Assembly: GCA_947085255.1 (NCBI GenBank)
Contig: CAMTVQ010000014.1
Span: 21,876 to 85,875, forward strand
Origin: CAMTVQ01 sp947085255
Lineage (GTDB): Bacteria; Bacteroidota; Bacteroidia; Sphingobacteriales; Sphingobacteriaceae
Length of the DNA: 64,000 nt
Direction: 5' to 3'
Shown here: piece after piece, positions 45,288 to 52,969 of the stretch
Layout of the letters: the number at the start of each line of letters is the position of its first letter
Position numbering within the stretch: the first letter of the stretch is position 1
Notes under the pieces: model-generated
The model's input: the letters and a program-made list of their open reading frames with translations, nothing else
Told to the model about the DNA's origin: nothing
Databases searched by the model: none
Position numbers and translations under genes: made by a program

Positions 45288-45835
45288 TTCACCCTTTAGC
45301 CGATGTACAAAGCACTTCTATTGGTAGTGATACCCGTATTTGGCAATTTGCTATAGTGCTAAAAGAGGCTATTATTGGCACCAATTGCAATATCAATTGC
45401 CATACATTTATCGAAAACGATGTGGTGTTGGGTAATTATGTAACGGTAAAAAGTGGGGTTTATTTATGGGATGGCATACGTATTGGCAATCATGTGTTTA
45501 TTGGACCAAATGCTACGTTTGTAAACGATACCTACCCGCGCTCGCAACAATATCCCGAAAAACATATTGGTGCCTTACTCGAAGATTATGTATCAATAGG
45601 TGCTAATGCAACTATTTTAGGCGGCATTACCATTGGTCATCATGCACTTATTGGCGCTGGTGCAGTAGTTACCAAAAATGTACCCGCGTATGCGCTTATT
45701 ACCGGCAACCCGGGACGAAGAACTGGCTGGGTAGACACACAGGGTAAAAAGCTAATTGACAAGGGAAACGGAAAATGGGAGAGCGAAAATGGCACAGTAG
45801 CTACCGAATTAAATGGGCAATTGTTTATCGCCTAA
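45284..45835 (+). CDS. Hexapeptide-repeat acyltransferase (WbbJ/FdtC-like)
   Basis: 183 residues, left-handed beta-helix with many isoleucine/valine hexapeptides: IGTNCNINCHTFIENDVVLG, IGNHVFIGPNATFVND, VSIGANATILGGITIG, HHALIGAGAVVTKNVP. The loop YPRSQQYPEKHIGAL is typical of sugar N-acetyltransferases such as FdtC. It overlaps the FdtA-like gene by four bases, supporting acetylation of a 3-amino-3,6-dideoxyhexose as the job; that product is inferred. Confidence 0.85.
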   Translation: MIHPLADVQSTSIGSDTRIWQFAIVLKEAIIGTNCNINCHTFIENDVVLGNYVTVKSGVYLWDGIRIGNHVFIGPNATFVNDTYPRSQQYPEKHIGALLEDYVSIGANATILGGITIGHHALIGAGAVVTKNVPAYALITGNPGRRTGWVDTQGKKLIDKGNGKWESENGTVATELNGQLFIA

Positions 45836-45910
45836 ACTCTTTTCAACATTTGGTAAATAAAAAGGTATAGAACCGTTGAGGGGTTTACTTCGTTATATCA
45901 ATAAATAAAA

Positions 45911-45918
45911 TATTTTTG
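45911..45918 (+). promoter_or_regulatory. Candidate -7 box for the hydrolase-lolD pair
   Basis: TATTTTTG matches TAnnTTTG, 15 bases before ATG 45934; the alternative TTG start at 45916 lies inside it. Confidence 0.42.
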
Positions 45919-45933
45919 TCAAAACAATCAACC

Positions 45934-46443
45934 ATGCCTAATAAAACAGCTTTACTCGTAATAGATGCACAAGAGGGGTATTTTGATGGAAATGCTACTT
46001 TTTTAGAACATCCTGAGCCTTTGTACCACATTAAGGAGGCACAAGAAAACTTGCTGATATTGGTAAATCAAGCTAAAAAATTAAATTATCCTATCCTTTA
46101 TATAAAACACGAAGGCTTAAGTCTTGGTGAATTGCATGAAAGTTTATTACCTGTAGCACCTGAAACCATTTTTATCTGGAAAACAGAACCCAGTTCTTTT
46201 TTTAATACCAACTTGCACGAAATTTTACAGCAATACGGTATAGAAAAGTTGATTTTAGTGGGCTATCAAACAGATGTTTGCATTAAAGCCACAGCAGAAG
46301 ATGCTCTAAAACTCCATTATAGTGTAACAGTAGTAGAAGACGCCATTGCTGCACAAACAGAAAAACGCCATGCTGACGCCTTAGCCTCTATGGATATTGC
46401 CATAGCCCGTATGAGTGTGGGTTCTGATTTAGCTGTAGCCTAA
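45934..46443 (+). CDS. Isochorismatase-like cysteine hydrolase
   Basis: 169 residues from ATG 45934. The catalytic triad of the family is visible: Asp11 (LLVIDAQEGYF), Lys83 (IFIWKTEPSSF) and Cys116 (GYQTDVCIKATAEDA). Cytosolic. Members hydrolyse amides such as nicotinamide or act on isochorismate; the substrate is not decidable. Its stop shares one base with the lolD start. Confidence 0.88.
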   Translation: MPNKTALLVIDAQEGYFDGNATFLEHPEPLYHIKEAQENLLILVNQAKKLNYPILYIKHEGLSLGELHESLLPVAPETIFIWKTEPSSFFNTNLHEILQQYGIEKLILVGYQTDVCIKATAEDALKLHYSVTVVEDAIAAQTEKRHADALASMDIAIARMSVGSDLAVA

Positions 46444-47096
46444 TGATTAAGGCAACTGGGTTATACAAAGCTTACGGAAGTTTACCCATTTTAAAAGGTG
46501 TAGATGTAGCCATAGCCAAGGGCGAATTGGTGAGCATTGTAGGTGCATCTGGAGCGGGAAAAAGCACGCTACTACATTTGCTAGGTACACTTGACAAGGC
46601 TGACAAGGGCACTATTTCTATTAATGGTGAAAACATTACCACGCTCTCCGAAAAAAAACTAAGTGCTTTTCGTAACCAACATATTGGTTTTATCTTCCAG
46701 TTTCATCATTTATTACCTGAGTTTACCGCATTAGAAAATATTTGCATACCCGGTTTTATTGCCAATAAACCTAAGAAAGAAGTAGAAAAAGCGGCGGCAG
46801 AATTGCTCGAACTATTGCATTTAGAAAACCGTGCACAACACAAACCCTCCGAATTATCAGGTGGAGAACAACAACGCGTGGCAGTTGCCAGAGCATTGAT
46901 AAACCGCCCTGCAGTGATTTTTGCAGATGAACCTTCAGGTAACTTAGATAGCAGTAATGCTGCCGAATTACATCAACTATTTATCGATCTGCGTAATCGT
47001 TTTAATCAAACCTTTGTAATAGTAACCCATAACGAAGCATTAGCTACTATGGCAGACAGGCGTTTGGTAATGAAAGATGGGTTGTTAGTGAATTAG
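46443..47096 (+). CDS. lolD: ABC transporter ATP-binding protein, LolD-like
   Basis: 217 residues. Walker A is GASGAGKS (34-41), Q-loop FIFQFHHLLPEFTALENI, signature LSGGEQQRVAVARAL, Walker B VIFADEPSGNLD and the H-loop IVTHNEA. The length and LLPEFTALENI segment match LolD, the ATPase that drives lipoprotein release from the inner membrane. The permease LolC/E is not next to it. MacB-type ATPases are the main alternative. Confidence 0.85.
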   Translation: MIKATGLYKAYGSLPILKGVDVAIAKGELVSIVGASGAGKSTLLHLLGTLDKADKGTISINGENITTLSEKKLSAFRNQHIGFIFQFHHLLPEFTALENICIPGFIANKPKKEVEKAAAELLELLHLENRAQHKPSELSGGEQQRVAVARALINRPAVIFADEPSGNLDSSNAAELHQLFIDLRNRFNQTFVIVTHNEALATMADRRLVMKDGLLVN

Positions 47097-47128
47097 TTTA
47101 CTGGTTGATTGGTTTATTAGTTCGTTTC
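47097..47128. repeat. Degenerate octamer words after lolD
   Basis: TTTACTGG, TTGATTGG, TTTATTAG and TTCGTTTC follow with an eight-base period directly after the lolD stop. Confidence 0.5.
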
Positions 47129-47153
47129 ATAGGACGTTCAACCTCACAACTAA

Positions 47154-48251
47154 TTACACATTAAACCTAAAGTGCATAATATCTCCATCGGCTACTATAT
47201 AGGTTTTACCCTCTACACCTAGTTTACCAGCATCTTTACAGGCACTTTCGGAGCCTAGAGCTATATAATCGACATATTTTATCACCTCTGCACGAATAAA
47301 TCCTTTTTCGAAATCGGTATGTATTACACCAGCTGCCTGTGGTGCCGACATGCCCTGTGTGATAGTCCAAGCACGTACTTCTTGTACACCTGCAGTAAAG
47401 TAAGTAGCCAAGTTTAATAAACGGTAAGCTGAAACGATTAATTTAGCTACACCTGATTGATCCAAGCCCATATCCCCTAAGAACATCTGACGTTCTTCAT
47501 AGCTTTCTAACTCAGCAATTTCCGATTCTATTTTAGCACTGATAATCAACACTTCCGCATTTTCGTCTTTTACAGTAGCCTTCACTCTATCTACAAAAGC
47601 ATTACCTTTTACAACAGCCGCTTCATCCACATTACACACATACATTACTGGCTTAGCAGTTAGTAACTGTAAGTCTTCTATGCATTCTTTATCTTTTTCT
47701 TCCATTACCAATGAACGAGCAGATTTGCCTGCAGATAAATGTTCTTTGTAAAGCGTTAAAACTTCATATATCTTTTTAGCGTCTTTATCGCCGATTTTTG
47801 CAGCTTTTTCTGTTTTCTGCAATTTCTTATCGATTGATTCTAAATCTTTTAACTGTAATTCAGTATCGATAATTTCTTTATCACGAATAGGATCTACCGA
47901 ACCATCTACGTGGATAACATTCGGATCGTCGAAACAACGTAACACGTGAATAATGGCATTAGTACTGCGTATATTCGATAGAAATTGATTGCCCAATCCT
48001 TCACCTTTACTGGCTCCTTTTACCAAGCCGGCAATGTCCACAATTTCAATTGTATTGGGAACGATGCGTTGAGGGTTTACCAGTTCAGCTAATTTAGTTA
48101 AGCGCTCATCTGGCACTGTAATTACCCCTACGTTAGGCTCTATTGTACAAAATGGAAAGTTTGCCGCTTGCGCTTTGGCATTTGAAAGTGAGTTGAAAAG
48201 AGTAGATTTTCCTACGTTGGGTAATCCTACTATGCCGCATTGTAATGCCAT
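47154..48251 (-). CDS. ychF: Redox-regulated ATPase YchF
   Basis: 365 residues, the standard length. The P-loop is GLPNVGKSTLFNSLS (9-23), DIAGLVKGASKGEGLGNQFL follows as G3, NVDEAAV stands in the altered G4 (YchF prefers ATP), and the C-terminal TGS-like domain ends KTYIVADGDIMHFRFNV. An Obg-family ribosome-associated ATPase linked to stress and translation control. Confidence 0.96.
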   Translation of the reverse strand: MALQCGIVGLPNVGKSTLFNSLSNAKAQAANFPFCTIEPNVGVITVPDERLTKLAELVNPQRIVPNTIEIVDIAGLVKGASKGEGLGNQFLSNIRSTNAIIHVLRCFDDPNVIHVDGSVDPIRDKEIIDTELQLKDLESIDKKLQKTEKAAKIGDKDAKKIYEVLTLYKEHLSAGKSARSLVMEEKDKECIEDLQLLTAKPVMYVCNVDEAAVVKGNAFVDRVKATVKDENAEVLIISAKIESEIAELESYEERQMFLGDMGLDQSGVAKLIVSAYRLLNLATYFTAGVQEVRAWTITQGMSAPQAAGVIHTDFEKGFIRAEVIKYVDYIALGSESACKDAGKLGVEGKTYIVADGDIMHFRFNV

Positions 48252-48305
48252 ATATTTTTGTTTATAGTTACCAGTTGTGTGATACTGGTAATGTTGTTGT
48301 TGTTT

Positions 48306-48332
48306 GTCATTCTTCGCTGCGCTCAGAATGAC
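48306..48332. repeat. GTCAT-family palindromic unit
   Basis: GTCATTCTTCGC...CAGAATGAC, a near-perfect hairpin between ychF and the speB-like gene; it could act as a 3' end for the latter. Confidence 0.7.
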
Positions 48333-48338
48333 AATGCG

Positions 48339-49220
48339 TTATTTATTATTAATGAATCCCATAAGTCTGTACGCTAATTTGGCTAGAGTAAATTCTGATA
48401 AAATGCTGCCCTCTATAGGTGCACATTCTACAATATCAAAGCCTATTACCTTTTTGGTTGCACATACTTTTTGTAAAAAAGCAAGTGTTTCAAACCACTG
48501 CAAGCCACCTGGTTCGGCGGTACCTACAGCAGGCATAATGCTTGGATCAAAGCCATCCGCATCAATCGTGATATATACCGTATCTGTTAGGTGATTCAGC
48601 AAACGCTCTTGCCAATTAGGTTCGGTTAGTTGATGCGCATATACTGTTTCGATACGTGGAGAAGACTGAATTAACTGTGCTTCTTCTATACACTGCGCAC
48701 GTATGCCCAACTGTGCTAAATTTACATCCAAATCGTGTACACGCGCCATTACCGATGCGTGCGAATAAGGATTATTGTTGTAAGACTGACGTAAATCAGA
48801 GTGAGCGTCTAATTGCAGCACCGATAAATTAGGGTATTTTTTGAGATGTGCTTTTACAAAACCTAAACTTACGGTATGCTCGGCACCAAACGACACTACA
48901 AATTTATTATCATTCAGTAGTTTAGTTGTTTCTGCCTCAATCAAATCAACGGCTGCCTCGTTTACTTTATTGGTAAAATCTATAGCAGGCAATGTAGCAA
49001 TACCACATTTCTTATAGGTTTCGGCACCTATTAATTCATCGTAAAACTCTACATAATGCGATGCCTCGATAATAGCAGCCGGACCTTTATCAGAGCCAGC
49101 TATGTATGACGAGGTATGCTCATAAGGAGCAGATTGAATAACAAACTTGGATGTTGCGTAACTGCACAACTCGGGTTCGGTAATGCCTAAAAAGTTGAAT
49201 TCGCTGCCTAATGCCTGCAT
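48339..49220 (-). CDS. Ureohydrolase (agmatinase/arginase family)
   Basis: 293 residues. Manganese-site motifs are present: GAEHTVSLG, DAHSDLR, and DADGFDPSIMPAVGTAEPGG. The middle motif reads YSHASVM where agmatinases often have SHG. Agmatinase (SpeB) is the likeliest activity, giving putrescine and urea, but other guanidino substrates are possible. It lies 42 bases after ftsZ on the same strand, so it may be transcribed from the dcw cluster. Confidence 0.88.
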   Translation of the reverse strand: MQALGSEFNFLGITEPELCSYATSKFVIQSAPYEHTSSYIAGSDKGPAAIIEASHYVEFYDELIGAETYKKCGIATLPAIDFTNKVNEAAVDLIEAETTKLLNDNKFVVSFGAEHTVSLGFVKAHLKKYPNLSVLQLDAHSDLRQSYNNNPYSHASVMARVHDLDVNLAQLGIRAQCIEEAQLIQSSPRIETVYAHQLTEPNWQERLLNHLTDTVYITIDADGFDPSIMPAVGTAEPGGLQWFETLAFLQKVCATKKVIGFDIVECAPIEGSILSEFTLAKLAYRLMGFINNK

Positions 49221-49262
49221 AATAAGTAAAATTTGGCGCGAAGATAGCGATTCAGCCCCTTA

Positions 49263-50786
49263 TTAGTCTACATTATCGTGCAAAAACGTATTATTATTCG
49301 GTCGTATTTCAGTAATACTATCTTGATCGGATAAGGTAAAGCGTGATGCTTGAGTTTCTGACGAGTGTGGTACATTATCTAAAGCGGTATTTCTACGCTT
49401 ATAAGCAGGTTCGCTTTCCAAATCGGTAATTCCATTTGGTGTGCGCAATTTCATACTCAAATCTTTTAGGCGCATAATCCGTTCTTTAGATCGGTTTAGC
49501 TGTGCTTCAAACTCATCTGCAGTGTGTGTATCTAAACCTCGTTCATTTCTAACCTCTGCTTGCATTGGTTTTAATGATTCTACCTGAGGCTGTTTTACTG
49601 GCTCTACAGATTCTACTCGTTTCAACGAAGGTTCGGCTGGTAAAAAATCAAACATGCTCACCTGTTTTAAAGCAGGAGCATCTGTTTTTAAATAGGGTTC
49701 TGCTGCAGTTCCTACATCCTCCGTACTAACAGGTGTTTCTACCTTACGCTCAGGTTCTGTATTCAAAGAAAATATCGTTTTTGTGCTCTTATGCTGGTTG
49801 TTTTTTACTGCATTAGATTTATTCTCATTACTAAATCCAGTTGCAATAAGTGTTACACTTACTTTTTCTCCCAGCGTATCATCTTGACACAAGCCCCAAA
49901 TTACGTTTGCGTTTTCTCCAGCTTGCTGCTGTATAAAATCGGTAATATCGGTTACCTCGTCTGTTAAAATTTCATTCGAGCCAGAACTAATATTCAATAG
50001 AATATATCGCGCTCCAGCTATATTATTATTATCGAGTAGCGGAGAAGCCATTGCCAATTCAACAGCACGCAATGCACGGTTATCACCTTCGGCAGTAGCA
50101 TAGCCCATTAGCGCAACACCACTGTTTTCCATTACCGTTTTCACATCTCTAAAATCGACGTTTATAGTACCACCTACTGTAATAATTTCGGCAATGCCTT
50201 TGGCTGCTGTAGTTAATACACCATCCGCTTCGGCAAAGGCGCTACGCATAGGTAGGTTACCAAACATTTCGCGCAATTTATCATTGGAAATAACGATAAT
50301 AGCATCAACATTTTCCTTCAGTTCGGCTAAGCCTTCATCCGCTTGCGCTTTACGACGAGGACCTTCAAACGTAAAAGGTGTAGTAACAATACCAACAGTA
50401 AGAATGCCCATTTCGCGCGCTATTTGCGCAATAATTGGACTTGCACCCGTACCTGTGCCACCACCCATACCTGCTGTAATAAACAGCATTTTTGTATTGT
50501 GACCCAATAATTGTTTTATCTCTTCAATGGTTTCTATAGCTGCATTTTTGCCAACCTCTGGAGCTGCACCAGCACCCATTCCTTCGGTAAGGCTGCTTCC
50601 TAACTGAACCTTATTAGGTATAGGGCTCATTTCCAATGCTTGCGCATCGGTGTTGCAGATAATAAAATCTACTCCCTTTATTCCTTGACGGTACATGTAG
50701 TTTACTGCATTACCGCCACCACCACCAACACCAAGTACTTTAATGATGGATGATTTATCTTTGGGCATATCAAATTGGAAGGCCAT
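49263..50786 (-). CDS. ftsZ: Cell division protein FtsZ
   Basis: 507 residues, long because of a ~170-residue C-terminal linker, as in other Bacteroidota. The GTP-binding GMGGGTGTGA (106-115), VGIVTTPFTFEGPRR and the T7 loop NVDFRDVKTVM are intact. The extreme C-terminus (NNTFLHDNVD) is the phylum's conserved end. FtsZ polymerises into the ring that recruits FtsA and the other proteins encoded upstream. Last essential gene of the dcw run. Confidence 0.98.
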   Translation of the reverse strand: MAFQFDMPKDKSSIIKVLGVGGGGGNAVNYMYRQGIKGVDFIICNTDAQALEMSPIPNKVQLGSSLTEGMGAGAAPEVGKNAAIETIEEIKQLLGHNTKMLFITAGMGGGTGTGASPIIAQIAREMGILTVGIVTTPFTFEGPRRKAQADEGLAELKENVDAIIVISNDKLREMFGNLPMRSAFAEADGVLTTAAKGIAEIITVGGTINVDFRDVKTVMENSGVALMGYATAEGDNRALRAVELAMASPLLDNNNIAGARYILLNISSGSNEILTDEVTDITDFIQQQAGENANVIWGLCQDDTLGEKVSVTLIATGFSNENKSNAVKNNQHKSTKTIFSLNTEPERKVETPVSTEDVGTAAEPYLKTDAPALKQVSMFDFLPAEPSLKRVESVEPVKQPQVESLKPMQAEVRNERGLDTHTADEFEAQLNRSKERIMRLKDLSMKLRTPNGITDLESEPAYKRRNTALDNVPHSSETQASRFTLSDQDSITEIRPNNNTFLHDNVD

Positions 50787-50788
50787 AT

Positions 50789-50810
50789 AGTTTGAAATCT
50801 GAAATAAAAA
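50789..50810. repeat. Heptamer-like words in the ftsA-ftsZ spacer
   Basis: GTTTGAAATCTGAAAT resembles the TTTGAAG/TCTGAAG words found inside murC. Confidence 0.4.
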
Positions 50811-50839
50811 TGTGAAGTATGAACTGTATTTTATTACTG

Positions 50840-52183
50840 CTATTTTAAAAAATCTTTATCGTCGATATTGGTATCTTCAAAATCGGCTTTAATAAAGTTT
50901 TCTGCTTTATTGATTAATTTTTCGAAGAAGTTGCGTCCTTGTATAAGTTGCTGCTGACCTCTATCGGTAGTAGTACCAACAGTTGCTTTTACCTTACGTG
51001 CTTTGGTATTTAGTGTATCTAAATATTGTACTCCTTTTATTACCAAACCAATAGCCGTGGCATACATCGGACTTGCCATTTCTTCTACTTTACTTTTTGC
51101 CAAGTGCTCGTTAGGGTAACCCACACGTGCTGGCAATCCTGTAACAAACTCTACCAACTGGGGTAAGTGTTTCAGTTGCGCGCCGCCACCTGTTACTACA
51201 ATACCTGCAATAAGTTTGCGCTCGTAGCCAGAGGTTTTAATTTCGTAATACACGTGCTCTAAAATCTCCTCCATACGTGCCTGGATAATATGAGACAAGT
51301 TTTTTACCGATACTTCTTTCGCATCTCTACCTTTAAGACCAGGTATAGAAATAATATCATTTGCTTGTGTTTCATTAGCAATGGCGCAACCAAATTTTGT
51401 TTTTAGCGATTCTGCTTGGTTTTTCATTACCACACAACCTTCACGAATATCTTCGGTAATACTATTACCACCAAACGGAATAACAGCTGTATGGCGGATA
51501 ATGCCTTCGTGGAAAATAGCTACATCGGTAGTTCCTCCACCTATATCTACCAACACAACTCCTGCTTCTTTTTCTTCTTCGCTCAATACGGCCTCAGCAG
51601 AAGCTAAAGGCTCTAAAATAAGATCAACTACCTCTAAACCGCCTTTATTTACGCATTTATTGATGTTGGAAATAGCTGCTACCTGCCCTGTTATAATATG
51701 GAAATTAGCTTCTAAACGTACGCCAGCCATACCAATTGGTTCCAATATGCCGCTTTCGTTATCTACTGTAAACTCCTGTGGCAAGGCATGAATAATTTCT
51801 TCGCCAGGAGCCATTATAAGCTTGTACATATCATCGGTAAGCTTATCAATATCGTCTCTATTGATTTCTTCGTGCACATTATTGCGCACCCGAATACCTC
51901 TGTGCTGGTAGCTCTTAATGTGCTGACCTGCAATACCTACGTTCACAAACTTAATTTCTACGTTGGAAATATTTGAGGCTTCTTCTATTGCTTGCTGTAT
52001 GCCTGCAACAGTTTTATCGATATTGGTAACCACGCCACGCATTACCCCTGCCGATTCTGCTTTTCCGGTACCCAGTATTTCGATTTTACCCAACTCGTTG
52101 CGATACCCAACAATAACACAAATCTTAGTGGTACCGATATCTAATCCTACTACGATATCTGATGTTTTTTTATTTTCTTCCAT
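50840..52183 (-). CDS. ftsA: Cell division protein FtsA
   Basis: 447 residues, actin-like ATPase. VVGLDIGTTKICVIVG is the phosphate-1 motif, VVLVDIGGGTTDVAIF phosphate-2 and GIVVTGGGAQLKHL the adenosine motif; an SHS2/1C insertion lies between them. The C-terminus (FFEKLINKAENFIKADF) carries a likely amphipathic membrane-binding helix, followed by a short acidic tail. It tethers FtsZ to the membrane. Confidence 0.97.
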   Translation of the reverse strand: MEENKKTSDIVVGLDIGTTKICVIVGYRNELGKIEILGTGKAESAGVMRGVVTNIDKTVAGIQQAIEEASNISNVEIKFVNVGIAGQHIKSYQHRGIRVRNNVHEEINRDDIDKLTDDMYKLIMAPGEEIIHALPQEFTVDNESGILEPIGMAGVRLEANFHIITGQVAAISNINKCVNKGGLEVVDLILEPLASAEAVLSEEEKEAGVVLVDIGGGTTDVAIFHEGIIRHTAVIPFGGNSITEDIREGCVVMKNQAESLKTKFGCAIANETQANDIISIPGLKGRDAKEVSVKNLSHIIQARMEEILEHVYYEIKTSGYERKLIAGIVVTGGGAQLKHLPQLVEFVTGLPARVGYPNEHLAKSKVEEMASPMYATAIGLVIKGVQYLDTLNTKARKVKATVGTTTDRGQQQLIQGRNFFEKLINKAENFIKADFEDTNIDDKDFLK

Positions 52184-52195
52184 ATTTGAAGTTGT

Positions 52196-52969
52196 TTATA
52201 GCGAACTGTTTTTTGTGCAAATAATTTGACCTTCGTACTTCACATTAATGCGGTTGTACATACTCCATCCCAGTTTTGGCAATGCTTTTTTGTAAAATAA
52301 AAACACTGCGTTAAACTTTTTTTCGAGATTAGTTACATCCCCTATTACTATTCTGTGATTACCAACTCGTGTAATAAGCTCAAAATCACCAGCATTAGTT
52401 ACATAAATTTGATCTACCTGAGCAGCCCAAAAAGGTTTATTCGCAATAAACGTAGCTAAAGTAACCAAATCCTTTGCCGTACGACCGCGTAAAGTATCCA
52501 CACGTGTGTATAGCTCATTTATTGCTCCAACTGCTACTGGTATGCGCGAAGTATATTGGTAAGAAAGTGGCATTTTGTAGCCCTTATCGTCTATATAAAA
52601 TTGCTGCAAACTGCTATTTACAACTCTTAAAATTGGCTTACGTTGCTCTACCTCTATTTGTAAATTCCCTTTTAAATCCACAAAAACTTCGGCATCGGCT
52701 ACAAACGAATTGGTCTTTAATTTCTTTTCTAATGAATCTATTCGGATGCTAGTAAGTCGTTTATTGAGGTACTGCTGGTTGCTTTTATCCACTGCTCTTT
52801 TTACATCACTGGGCAGTACAAATGCGGCATCATCGCTAATTTCGATGATCATATTGCTGCATTGCACTTGCTTTTGTTTACGACCAGAAAAACTGAGCAT
52901 GGCAACAAGCGTAGCTACGCCTATTACCCATACCAATACGATTCCTATTTTTTTTAGATTTTCAATCAT
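52196..52969 (-). CDS. ftsQ: Cell division protein FtsQ
   Basis: 257 residues: one N-terminal membrane helix (about 8-26), then a periplasmic POTRA-like part (IRIDSLEKKLKTNSFVADAEVFVDLKGNLQIEV) and the FtsQ beta domain (KPFWAAQVDQIYVTNAGDFEL). Low overall similarity is normal for FtsQ; position between murC and ftsA is decisive. The start overlaps the murC stop by one base. Confidence 0.9.
   Translation of the reverse strand: MIENLKKIGIVLVWVIGVATLVAMLSFSGRKQKQVQCSNMIIEISDDAAFVLPSDVKRAVDKSNQQYLNKRLTSIRIDSLEKKLKTNSFVADAEVFVDLKGNLQIEVEQRKPILRVVNSSLQQFYIDDKGYKMPLSYQYTSRIPVAVGAINELYTRVDTLRGRTAKDLVTLATFIANKPFWAAQVDQIYVTNAGDFELITRVGNHRIVIGDVTNLEKKFNAVFLFYKKALPKLGWSMYNRINVKYEGQIICTKNSSL

Noticed and set aside
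37486..45835. A secondary-metabolite gene cluster
   Set aside because: Only glycan-type enzymes are present; no synthases, carrier proteins or tailoring oxidases.
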